DNA of 12,723 bases from Rhodospirillales bacterium (GCA_015654725.1 JAATGI010000144.1:1-12723), one strand, 5' to 3'; positions 5,131 through 11,458 are shown, numbered from the stretch's first letter. The notes: generated by a model from the letters alone, not told the origin. Translations and numbers: made by a program.

Positions 5131-6345
5131 TTACGCCGCCGGCTCGGGGATGCGGCGATGGCTGCCGTCGCAAAACGGCGGCTTGGCGGTGCGCTTGCAC
5201 AGGCAGAGCAATTCCGTGCCGGTCTTGGCCGCGGTCCAGGCCAGCGGCGAAAACCGCGTCGGGCCGTGGCTGCCGTCGCAAAAGGGCTGATTGCCCGAGC
5301 GGCCGCAGGCGCACCAATAATATGTCTCGCCCGCGATCACCGGCACGTTGAGCGGCGTCTTCGACGCAACCAGCGGCGCGTCCTCGGCGGCGTCGGGTCT
5401 TTTCTTGGCCGCGTGCGGAAACCTGGCGTCGGCTTCGGGCGTCAGGCGCGCGATCGAATAAAGCGTCATGCGGTCGGTGGCGCCGCGCGGCCGGAGCCGG
5501 ACATAATCCTCGACCACGATGGCGTCGCGCACGATCTCGTACAATTGCTCCGAGATCAAAAGCCGCGTGCCCGCTTCCTTGTTCGCGATCTCGATCCGGC
5601 TCGCGATATTGACGACGTCGCCGATGGCGGTGAGGCGCTGGCGGTCGCCGGAGCCGAGCGAGCCCAGCACCGCCTCGCCGTAATGAATCCCGATGCGGAC
5701 GCCGAAATCGATGCCGTAGGTCGAATGAAATTGCGGCTTCAGCCGATCCACCGCCTTTTGCATCTCGAGACCGGTCTTGACGCTCAGCAGCGCGAAATCC
5801 GGCTCGTTCTCGACCCCGAACAGCGCCATCAGCCCGTCGCCGATGAAATTGTCGATATAGCCGCGATTCTCATCCACGATCGCCGCCATCGCCGCGTAGT
5901 ATTTGTTCAAGAGGAACAACACATCGTACGGCGACAGCTTCTCCGAAATCCCGGTAAAGCCGGCGATGTCGGAAAACAGCACCGCGATGTTCTTTTGCTC
6001 GCCGACGCGCGCCTGCGCCTCCTTGCCCAACAGGCTGGCGATATCGAGATCGGCGTCGTCGAGCACGAGGCGGCGCAGCGTGGCGGGGCCGGTGATCGTG
6101 GTCTGGCAGGCGAGCCGAAGGTGGCTCGGCAAATGCAGCTTGGTCGCGAGCCGCTCCTCGATCTCGCTGCGGGCCGAGCAATTCTCCATGCCGTCGACGA
6201 TCCAGACGCGGCAGGTCGAGCATTGCGCGTTGCCGCCGCAAGCCGACGCGATCGGCACGCCGGCCGCCTTCGCCGCCGCCAGCACGCTCTCGCCCGGCGC
6301 CACCTCGATCTGCAGATTGTCGGGAATAACGCTGACCTTGGCCAC
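5131..6345 (-). CDS. Ferredoxin - class III nucleotide cyclase - double CDGSH fusion protein
   Basis: 404 residues, no signal peptide or membrane segment, so a soluble cytosolic protein. Domain order: (1) residues 1-90, [2Fe-2S] ferredoxin with Cys36, Cys42, Cys45 and Cys80 (C-x5-C-x2-C spacing, adrenodoxin-like); (2) residues 115-300, class III adenylate/guanylate cyclase with metal-binding Asp126 (LFSDIAGFT) and Asp170 (FIGDGLMALFG) and transition-state Asn246 and Arg250 (DVVNIASR); (3) linker 300-335; (4) two CDGSH motifs, WCACGRSGNQPFCDGSH (344-360) and LCLCKRTAKPPFCDGSH (380-396), each with a full 3Cys-1His [2Fe-2S] ligand set. The purine-selecting Lys position is Asn166 and its partner is Thr239, so the cyclic nucleotide made is uncertain. 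GTG start with GGAG five bases upstream. Last of the minus-strand set after ada and the broken oxygenase. Role inferred: a cyclase gated by redox or Fe-S status. Confidence 0.93.
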   Translation of the reverse strand: MAKVSVIPDNLQIEVAPGESVLAAAKAAGVPIASACGGNAQCSTCRVWIVDGMENCSARSEIEERLATKLHLPSHLRLACQTTITGPATLRRLVLDDADLDIASLLGKEAQARVGEQKNIAVLFSDIAGFTGISEKLSPYDVLFLLNKYYAAMAAIVDENRGYIDNFIGDGLMALFGVENEPDFALLSVKTGLEMQKAVDRLKPQFHSTYGIDFGVRIGIHYGEAVLGSLGSGDRQRLTAIGDVVNIASRIEIANKEAGTRLLISEQLYEIVRDAIVVEDYVRLRPRGATDRMTLYSIARLTPEADARFPHAAKKRPDAAEDAPLVASKTPLNVPVIAGETYYWCACGRSGNQPFCDGSHGPTRFSPLAWTAAKTGTELLCLCKRTAKPPFCDGSHRRIPEPAA

Positions 6346-6385
6346 GGCGGCTCCACGCGAATTTTGCCCGGGGCACCCTACCGGT

Positions 6386-7074
6386 TCAGCGCGCGTCGTG
6401 AAAGATGATGCCGAGGGTCATGCGCCGGCCGGCGCGGATACGGCTCACGCCATGCCGCGTCGCGACGCGACGGAAGCCGCGCGGGCCGGGCTCGGGCCGA
6501 TGGTTGACCGCGAAGAAGACGGCGTCGCCGCGATGGAGCGGCACCACCTCGACGCGCGTTTGCGCGCGCGGGCCTGCTCGGTCAGGACAAATTCGCCGCC
6601 GGTGAAATCGTCGGGCGGCGTCAGCAGAATCGTCGCCTGCAGCGGAAACACATGCTCGCCATAGAGGTCTTGATGAAGCCGATTGTAATCGCCGGCGCCG
6701 TATTTGAGCAGGAGCGGTGTCGGCCGGATCTGGCCGGCGCGATGGCAGCGTTCGAGAAACGCCGCATGGTCGTCGGGAAAGCGCCGCGGCGATCCAAGCG
6801 CCGCGTGCCAGCGGTTGGCGACCGCGGCGAGCGGCGGATAAAGCGAAGCGCGCAACGACGCCACCGGCTCCGGCAGCGGATAGGCGAAATACCGATACTC
6901 GCCGCTGCCGAAATTGTGCCGCGCCATGACGACACGGCCGCGAAACCGCGACTCCTCGTCATAGAGAGCGATCAGCGCCGCGCACTCGCCCGAAGTCAAC
7001 AATCCTGGCGCGACGGCGTAGCCGAATTCATCGAGTTCGCTTGAGAGGCGCGGCCAATCGAGGGCCGCCCCCAT
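6386..7074 (-). pseudogene. 2-oxoglutarate/Fe(II)-dependent oxygenase broken by a +2 frameshift
   Basis: Restoring one frame gives a 228-residue Fe(II)/2OG dioxygenase of the prolyl-4-hydroxylase-like, COG3826 type. Frame 1 (from ATG 7074) reads to GGEFVLTEQARAR and carries the HQD iron motif (His134, Asp136). After the CG repeat at 6562-6571 the reading continues in another frame as RVEVVPLHRGDAVFFAVNHR to RHGVSRIRAGRRMTLGIIFHDAR, ending at TGA 6388-6386. That part holds the distal iron-binding His207 and the likely 2OG-binding Arg217. As written, translation instead yields a 209-residue protein with a foreign tail and no distal His or Arg. Removing CG from the repeat restores the family sequence exactly. 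A coupled GTG start overlapping the ada stop (7143) is an alternative; it would read through the repeat element. The shift could be real or a sequencing error. Confidence 0.85.
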
Positions 7075-7076
7075 CC

Positions 7077-7093
7077 GCACCGCTTCGCGGTGC
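7077..7093. repeat. Perfect 7-bp hairpin before the oxygenase start
   Basis: GCACCGC, TTC, GCGGTGC form a perfect stem with a three-base loop. In the minus-strand mRNA the stem ends two bases before the oxygenase ATG, where a ribosome binding site would be expected, so initiation there may be hindered or the real start may be elsewhere. Confidence 0.5.
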
Positions 7094-7095
7094 TT

Positions 7096-7130
7096 CCCTC
7101 CGCCGTTCACGGGGGAGGGTTGGGAGAGGG
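7096..7130. repeat. Palindromic G-rich repeat, copy 1 (REP-like)
   Basis: CCCTCCGCCG (7096-7105), TTCA, CGGGGGAGGG (7110-7119) form a 10-bp stem with one mismatch, followed by TTGGGAGAGGG. Positions 7110-7130 match 9082-9102 at 20 of 21 bases, and both copies have a C-rich arm before a short loop. It lies between ada and the oxygenase gene. Its consensus resembles the GGGGGAGGGTTGGGAG intergenic palindromes common in GC-rich alphaproteobacterial genomes (general knowledge). Confidence 0.7.
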
Positions 7131-7139
7131 CTTCGGCCT

Positions 7140-8225
7140 TCACGACCGCGCTTCTCTTTGCAACAGCGCCCGTTTGCGCTCGACGCCCCAGCGATAGCCG
7201 CCGAGACCGCCGTCGCGGCGCACCACGCGATGGCAAGGAATCGCCACCGCGATTTTGTTCGCGGCGCAGGCTTGCGCGACCGCCCGCGCCGCCTTGGGCT
7301 TGCCGATGCGTTGCGCCAGATCGGTATAGGTCGCGGTCGCGCCAGCCGGTATGTCGCGCAACGCCCGCCATACCCGCTCCTGAAACGCGGTGCCGCGCAG
7401 ATCGAGCGGCAGGTCGAGCCCCAGCGCCGGCGACTCGACCAAGCCCACCGCCGTCGCCACCAGCCGCTCGAATTCCTCGTCGCCGCCGATCAGCGACGCG
7501 GTCGGGAAGCGATCCTGAAGCGCGCGCGCCAGCCGGTCCGGCTCGTCGCCGAGCATGATCGCGCACACGCCTTTTTCCGTTGCCGCGACCAGGATCGCGC
7601 CGAGCGAACATTCTCCCACCGCGAAGCGGACCGCGGCGCCGTCGCCGCCGGCGCGAAACGCGCTCGGAGTCATGCCGAGCAACCGCGCCGATTCGGCGTA
7701 GAACCGGCCGCTCGAATTGAAGCCGGCGTCATAGATCGCGGCGGTCACGGTTTCGCCTTTCGTCAAGCCGTCGCGCACGCGGTTGGCGCGGTGGGCGGCG
7801 GCGTAATCCTTGGGTGTGAGGCCGGTCACGCTCTTGAACACGCGGTGGAAATGGAACCGGCTCATGCCCGCGTTCGCCGCCAGCGCGTCGAGGCTCGGGG
7901 GTTCTTCCGCCGTCTCGATCGCGCCGCAGGCGGTGGCGATGGCGGCCGCGCGGCGTTCCTGAAGCGGCGCCTCGTTGGGCCGGCAGCGTTTGCAGGGGCG
8001 AAAGCCCGCGCGCTCCGCCTCGGCGCGGGAATTATGGAAGGCGACATTCTCGCGCCGCGCCGGCCGCGCCGCGCAGGAGGGCCGGCAATAGACGCCGGTG
8101 GTCGCGACCGAATAATAGAACACGCCGTCGGCGCGGCGGTCGCGGTTCGTGACCGCGGTCCAGCGCGCGGCGGCGCCGGAAAAATCCACCGCTCGGGATG
8201 AGGGTCGGGTTGCCATGGTCAACAT
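7140..8225 (-). CDS. ada: Bifunctional Ada: DNA methyl-accepting transcription activator and O6-methylguanine-DNA methyltransferase
   Basis: 361 residues, normal full-length Ada. It removes methyl groups from phosphotriesters and O6-methylguanine irreversibly, and activates alkylation-repair genes once methylated. Seen: N-terminal zinc domain with Cys47, Cys51, Cys78, Cys81 (GVYCRPSC and FRPCKRCRP), where the first Cys accepts the phosphotriester methyl; AraC-type HTH, PSLDALAANAGMSRFHFHRVF to NSSGRFYAESARLLGMTPSAFR (110-191); and a C-terminal methyltransferase with GTAFQERVWRALRDIPAGAT and catalytic Cys331 in IPCHRV. ATG 8225 is chosen because GAGGAG lies seven bases upstream; ATG 8216 is the alternative. 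Its TGA overlaps a GTG of the next reading frame (GTGA), hinting at coupling to the oxygenase. It diverges from the PEBP gene. Confidence 0.96.
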   Translation of the reverse strand: MLTMATRPSSRAVDFSGAAARWTAVTNRDRRADGVFYYSVATTGVYCRPSCAARPARRENVAFHNSRAEAERAGFRPCKRCRPNEAPLQERRAAAIATACGAIETAEEPPSLDALAANAGMSRFHFHRVFKSVTGLTPKDYAAAHRANRVRDGLTKGETVTAAIYDAGFNSSGRFYAESARLLGMTPSAFRAGGDGAAVRFAVGECSLGAILVAATEKGVCAIMLGDEPDRLARALQDRFPTASLIGGDEEFERLVATAVGLVESPALGLDLPLDLRGTAFQERVWRALRDIPAGATATYTDLAQRIGKPKAARAVAQACAANKIAVAIPCHRVVRRDGGLGGYRWGVERKRALLQREARS

Positions 8226-8424
8226 GATAGCGCTCCTCAGCGTTCGGCGTCCCCTCGGGCCGCCATCTGGTCCGGCATCATTTGGCGAAGCGGCGGCCCC
8301 CGCACTCCGGCCCTTGCGCTCGAATTCGCGTCGCCCCCCGGGCTTGACGCTGGTTTCGCCACGCCCGTAACGTTCGGGATCGCGGGCGAAAGACCCCGTG
8401 CGAAGCCAAAGGGGGAGGGGAAAC
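8226..8424. promoter_or_regulatory. ada/PEBP divergent intergenic region
   Basis: This 199-bp gap has no convincing gene. A possible plus-strand promoter for the PEBP gene is TTGACG (8344-8349) followed 18 bp later by TAACGT (8368-8373), a weak -10. The PEBP ribosome binding site is GAGGGG inside a G-run (8411-8420). On the minus strand GAGGAG precedes ada. No clear self-methylated Ada-type operator could be identified. Confidence 0.35.
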
Positions 8425-9018
8425 ATGGTTCGAAGAATCGTGGTCATGGTCGCGGCGTTGGCGATCGGCGCGGCGTTCGCCGCCGGCGCCTCGGCGGCCG
8501 ACAAGAACAAGAAGGTGACGCATCGGCTCAAAGTCACCAGCGCCGACATCGCGCCGCGCGGCACGATCAAGGACGAGCAGGTCGGCAACAGCTTCGGCTG
8601 CAAGAGCCCCAATGTCTCGCCCGAGATCAAATGGTCGCGCGCGCCCGAGGGGACGAAAAGCTTCGCCGTGACGATGTTCGATCCCGACGCGCCCACGGGC
8701 AGCGGTTTCTGGCATTGGGTGGTGTTCAACATCCCGGCCGACGTGACGGAGCTGCCGAAGGGCGCCGGCGATCCCAAGGCCGGAACCATGCCGGCCGGCG
8801 CGGTGCAGAGCCGGACCGATTTCGGCGCGCCCGGTTATGGCGGCCCTTGCCCGCCCGCCGGCGACAAGCCGCACCGCTATCGCATCTCGGTGTTCGCGGT
8901 GGATGTCGATCGCCTCGACACCGACGCCGACACGCCCGCGGCGGTGGTCGGCTTCAATCTCCACTATCACACGCTGGCGAAAGGCGTGCTCACCGGCACT
9001 TATGGGCGGAGTCAGTAA
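8425..9018 (+). CDS. Exported YbhB/YbcL-type phosphatidylethanolamine-binding-like protein (PEBP)
   Basis: 197 residues. Signal peptide about 1-24 (MVRRIVVMVAALAIGAAF to ASA) and a mature PEBP/Raf-kinase-inhibitor-like domain, expected in the periplasm. Seen: the two PEBP ligand-pocket motifs, MFDPDAPTGSGFWHWVVFNIP (split here as MFDPDAPTG, 84-92, and HWVVFNIP, 97-104), and GGPCPPAGDKPHRYRISVFAVD (core PPAGDKPHRY, 143-152). Cys59 and Cys142 are present and may form a disulfide. Bacterial members have no settled function; anion or phospholipid headgroup binding is inferred from the fold. ATG 8425 has a GAGGGG site four bases upstream, and the upstream in-frame GTG 8398 would disrupt the signal peptide. 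Confidence 0.9.
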   Translation: MVRRIVVMVAALAIGAAFAAGASAADKNKKVTHRLKVTSADIAPRGTIKDEQVGNSFGCKSPNVSPEIKWSRAPEGTKSFAVTMFDPDAPTGSGFWHWVVFNIPADVTELPKGAGDPKAGTMPAGAVQSRTDFGAPGYGGPCPPAGDKPHRYRISVFAVDVDRLDTDADTPAAVVGFNLHYHTLAKGVLTGTYGRSQ

Positions 9019-9067
9019 CGGCGCCGAATTGGGAAGCCCCCACCCGCAAAGGCGTTTGCCTTTGCTG

Positions 9068-9102
9068 CCCTCCCCCGCAGGCGGGGGAGGGTTGGGAGGG
9101 GG
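9068..9102. repeat. Palindromic G-rich repeat, copy 2; possible bidirectional terminator
   Basis: CCCTCCCCCG (9068-9077), CAGG, CGGGGGAGGG (9082-9091) is a perfect 10-bp stem, followed by TTGGGAGGGGG. It belongs to the same family as the repeat at 7096-7130. It sits between the convergent PEBP and solute-binding-protein genes, where a hairpin could end transcription from both sides, but no T-tract follows. Confidence 0.7.
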
Positions 9103-9121
9103 CTATGCCGTTTCAACGAGA

Positions 9122-10324
9122 CTAAGCGCCGCCGCCGGTGATGAGGTCGCCGAAGCGGATCCAGCTTTTGCCGTCCCAGCGCTGCATCTGCATCTGCTTC
9201 ATCGGGTGAAAATCGGTCGGGCTGGTGTTGAGCTTGATGCCCGGCAGGAGCGAGGGCAGTTCGAGATCGTGGATGGCGGCGGCCTGGCGCATGATATTGG
9301 CGCGCGACAAATCGTTGCCGCATTGCTTCAAGACTTGCACCAGCGTCAGCACCATCCCCCAACTATTCTCGTAATTGAAATCGTTGGGATTCTGGCCCGG
9401 AATATATTTCCGCACGATGCTGCGATAGAGCTCGGTGCCGGGATCGCTCGCCCAGGCCGGATCGCCGGGGTCCTTGCTGTAGGCCGAGGACAGCATGCCG
9501 ATCGATTTCTCCGGCCCGGCCGGGATCATGGTCGAATCCGTCGCGATCGAGACATTGCTCATGAAGAATATCGGCTTCCAACCGATGTCATAGACCTTGC
9601 GGATCGCTTGCGCGGCGAATTTCGGCGTGCCCGCGAAAATGAGCGCGTCGGCGCCCGAGGCTTGCAGCTGCAACACTTGGGAATCGACGGTCGGATCGGA
9701 CACCTCGTAGGTCGCGACCACGACGCGCTGGTCGAACCGATCGCCCAAGACGTCATGGACGCCGGTGATGTAGTCCTTGCCGAAATCGTCATGCTGGCCC
9801 AACACCGCGATCTTGGCGTCGGGCTTCGCCTTGAGAATGTATTTGGTATAGATCTGCGCCTCGGTGCGGAACGTCGCCTGCCAGCTCATGGTCCAGGGGA
9901 AATGCTGGGGATCGCCCCATTTGTCGGCGCCGCTCGCCAGAAAGAGCTGCGGCACGCCATTGTCGTTGAGATATTTCTGCACCGCCGTGTTGGTCGCGGT
10001 GCCGATCGAGCCGAAGATGAAGGCGACGCCGTCCTGCTCCACCATCTTCCGGACATTCTCGACCGACTTGGCCGGGTTGTAGCCGTCATCCATCGAAATG
10101 AGATTGATCTTGCGGCCGTTAACACCGCCATAGGTGTCGTTGATCCATTGGATGAAGGCGAGATGGCCCTTGCCCAGAATGCCGTAGGCCGAGACCACGC
10201 CGCTATAGGGCATGTTCTGGCCGATCTTGATTTCGGTGTCGGTAATGCCCGGCGCGTTTTCGGCGCGGGCATCGGCAACCACCAGAGTCACGACGGCGGC
10301 AATCAGCCCTATCACGCGGATCAT
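9122..10324 (-). CDS. Periplasmic solute-binding protein of a branched-chain-amino-acid-type (HAAT) ABC transporter
   Basis: 400 residues. Signal peptide about 1-21 (MIRVIGLIAAVVTLVVADARA) with cleavage before ENAPGITD. Mature Peripla_BP_6/LivJ-type two-lobe protein. Seen: GITDTEIKIGQNMPYSGVVS at the start of the mature part; AYGILGKGHLAFIQWIN; GGVNGRKINLISMDDGYNPAKSVE; a VAFIFGSIGTATNTA segment; VPQLFLASGADKWGDP; FGKDYITGVHDVLGD; and a typical C-terminal HPMKQMQMQRWDGKSW. Members bind amino acids, urea, amides or aromatic acids; the ligand cannot be told from sequence. No permease or ATPase gene is adjacent, so it is an orphan or its partners lie elsewhere. GGGAGGAAGC before ATG 10324 is a strong ribosome binding site. 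Confidence 0.92.
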   Translation of the reverse strand: MIRVIGLIAAVVTLVVADARAENAPGITDTEIKIGQNMPYSGVVSAYGILGKGHLAFIQWINDTYGGVNGRKINLISMDDGYNPAKSVENVRKMVEQDGVAFIFGSIGTATNTAVQKYLNDNGVPQLFLASGADKWGDPQHFPWTMSWQATFRTEAQIYTKYILKAKPDAKIAVLGQHDDFGKDYITGVHDVLGDRFDQRVVVATYEVSDPTVDSQVLQLQASGADALIFAGTPKFAAQAIRKVYDIGWKPIFFMSNVSIATDSTMIPAGPEKSIGMLSSAYSKDPGDPAWASDPGTELYRSIVRKYIPGQNPNDFNYENSWGMVLTLVQVLKQCGNDLSRANIMRQAAAIHDLELPSLLPGIKLNTSPTDFHPMKQMQMQRWDGKSWIRFGDLITGGGA

Positions 10325-10613
10325 GCTTCCTCCCTTCGGCGCTTTTTTTGGGGCGGCGCTCGCTCGCTAAGACACTAGCCGAACCGGCGAGGAATGAAAC
10401 TAGGCCGCTAACACCCTATTTTGACGGAATCGTCATAAAACACGCTATTCCTGGTGACTAGCGCGCGAATCTCGCGTAGCGTCTAAGGGTCGAAATGGGG
10501 TCGACCGCCGCTCTTAAACGTTCCAGCACAAGGCCCGGGAGCCTTCCGGGCGAGCGCGCCGACGTACCCCTTTCCGACCATCCCTCACATCGCCGAGAAT
10601 AAAGGAATCGGGC
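10325..10613. promoter_or_regulatory. Divergent regulatory gap between solute-binding-protein gene and phoH
   Basis: 289 bp without a convincing gene, and more AT-rich than the flanks around 10410-10450. Seen: a perfect palindrome TGACG, GAAT, CGTCA (10422-10435) set in near-symmetric T- and A-runs; TTGACG (10421-10426), which could be a phoH -35 with a weak GCTATT (10444-10449) as -10; CGCGA, ATC, TCGCG around 10462-10476; a T7 run (10343-10349) in the leader of the solute-binding-protein gene; and two mutually exclusive hairpins near 10530-10551. AAGGA (10602-10606) precedes the phoH ATG by seven bases. Confidence 0.5.
10530..10551 (+). promoter_or_regulatory. Two mutually exclusive hairpins in the phoH leader
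   Basis: AAGGC (10530-10534) can pair with GCCTT (10541-10545), or GCCCGG (10533-10538) can pair with CCGGGC (10546-10551). The arms overlap, so only one hairpin forms at a time. The shape resembles a switch, but no ligand-binding structure is recognised and chance is possible at this GC content. Confidence 0.3.
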
Positions 10614-11384
10614 ATGGCCAGACGTCGCCACGCGACCGCGCACGCCGAGGAATTGGGGTTCGAACCGCGCTTTCCTCCGGGCCACGGCTCGGGCGGCGGC
10701 AAATATTCCCATGGCGACCCTCGGGCCGAGACGATCAGGGCCGAAGCGGCGCGCGAGCGTTCCTATCTCGCCAAGGTCCGGCCGCAAAGCGACGGCCAGC
10801 GCGCGCTGATGGAGGCGATCGCCGGGCACAATCTCGCCCTGGCGCTCGGCCCCGCCGGCTCCGGCAAGACCTATCTCGCCATCGCCGCCGCGGTCGATGC
10901 GCTCGAGGCCGGACGGGTCGGGCGCATCGTGTTGACGCGGCCGGCGGTTGAGGCCGGCGAAAATCTCGGCTTTCTGCCCGGCGAGATGGAGGACAAGCTC
11001 GCGCCCTATCTGCGCCCGCTTTACGACGCCTTGAACGAGCGCCTGGGCGGCAAGCGCGTCAAGCAGCTCATCACCGAGGGCGCCATCGAGATCGCGCCCA
11101 TCGCCTTCATGCGCGGGCGCACGCTCAACAACGCCTTCATCGTCATCGACGAGGCGCAGAACTGCACTTACGGCCAGATCAAGATGCTGCTGACGCGATT
11201 GGGCTGGCACTCGACCATGGTGGTGACCGGCGATCCCGACCAGAGCGACCTGCTCGACGGCATGTCGGGCTTGCTCGACATCGCGCGCCGGCTCGAGGCG
11301 CTGGCCGATGTCGCGGTAATTCGCCTCTCGGACCGCGACATCGTGCGCCACCCGCTGGTCGGCAGCATGCTCGGCGTATTGTAG
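10614..11384 (+). CDS. PhoH-family P-loop ATPase
   Basis: 256 residues, shorter than YbeZ-type PhoH (about 330) because it lacks the longer N-terminal region. Seen: a basic N-terminal stretch MARRRHATAHAEELGF; RPQSDGQRALMEAI; Walker A GPAGSGKT (79-86); IVLTRPAVEAGENLGFLPG, a PhoH hallmark; Walker B FIVIDEAQN with Asp179 and Glu180; a sensor-like TGDPDQSDL (205-213); and the C-terminal LSDRDIVRHPLVGSMLGVL. A cytosolic nucleotide-dependent protein; family members are linked to RNA metabolism and phosphate starvation, but the exact role is unsettled. ATG 10614 has AAGGA upstream. The gene stands alone behind a 289-bp gap, with hairpins just after its stop. No ybeY is next to it, unlike ybeZ loci. 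Confidence 0.93.
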   Translation: MARRRHATAHAEELGFEPRFPPGHGSGGGKYSHGDPRAETIRAEAARERSYLAKVRPQSDGQRALMEAIAGHNLALALGPAGSGKTYLAIAAAVDALEAGRVGRIVLTRPAVEAGENLGFLPGEMEDKLAPYLRPLYDALNERLGGKRVKQLITEGAIEIAPIAFMRGRTLNNAFIVIDEAQNCTYGQIKMLLTRLGWHSTMVVTGDPDQSDLLDGMSGLLDIARRLEALADVAVIRLSDRDIVRHPLVGSMLGVL

Positions 11385-11406
11385 TCGCGCGACCCGCTTT
11401 GCGCCT

Positions 11407-11432
11407 GCCGAGCGTCCACCCGGACGCTCGGC
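11407..11432. terminator. Hairpin A after phoH
   Basis: GCCGAGCGTCC, ACCC, GGACGCTCGGC form a perfect 11-bp stem with a four-base loop, 22 bp after the phoH stop codon and between convergent genes. There is no T-tract on either side, so termination would not be of the classic intrinsic kind. Its loop is complementary to that of hairpin B. Confidence 0.6.
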
Positions 11433-11458
11433 CCGAACATGCCGGGTGGCATGTTCGG
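11433..11458. terminator. Hairpin B, abutting hairpin A
   Basis: CCGAACATGCC, GGGT, GGCATGTTCGG form a perfect 11-bp stem that starts on the base after hairpin A. The loop GGGT is the reverse complement of hairpin A's loop ACCC. Including closing pairs, CCACCCGG and CCGGGTGG are complementary over 8 bases, so the two could interact. It lies 38 bp before the stop codon of the convergent small gene. Confidence 0.6.

Noticed and set aside
5158..6408. 416-codon plus-strand frame opposite the cyclase gene
   Set aside because: Shadow frame; no recognisable domain, whereas the minus strand encodes three well-defined domains.
8314..8321. GAGCGCAA (minus strand) upstream of ada as an Ada-binding box
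   Set aside because: It matches the E. coli AAAGCGCA box only in AGCGCA, is about 90 bp from the start codon with no clear promoter beside it, and such GC-rich 6-mers are common by chance.
7143..8789. Extending ada upstream to ATG 8789 (549 residues)
   Set aside because: The extra N-terminal part overlaps the divergent PEBP gene in antisense and has no Ada-family similarity; a good ribosome binding site precedes ATG 8225.
10343..10349. T7 run as an intrinsic terminator
   Set aside because: It lies upstream of the start codon of the minus-strand binding-protein gene and is not preceded by a stable stem in the plus direction; the flanking CGGCGCT copies are direct, not inverted.
8837..10378. 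513-codon plus-strand frame opposite the solute-binding-protein gene
   Set aside because: It runs through the PEBP gene end, the repeat element and the antisense of a clear binding protein; composition is typical of a shadow.
10458..11351. 297-codon minus-strand frame opposite phoH
   Set aside because: Shadow of phoH; the plus strand has Walker A/B motifs and a good ribosome binding site.
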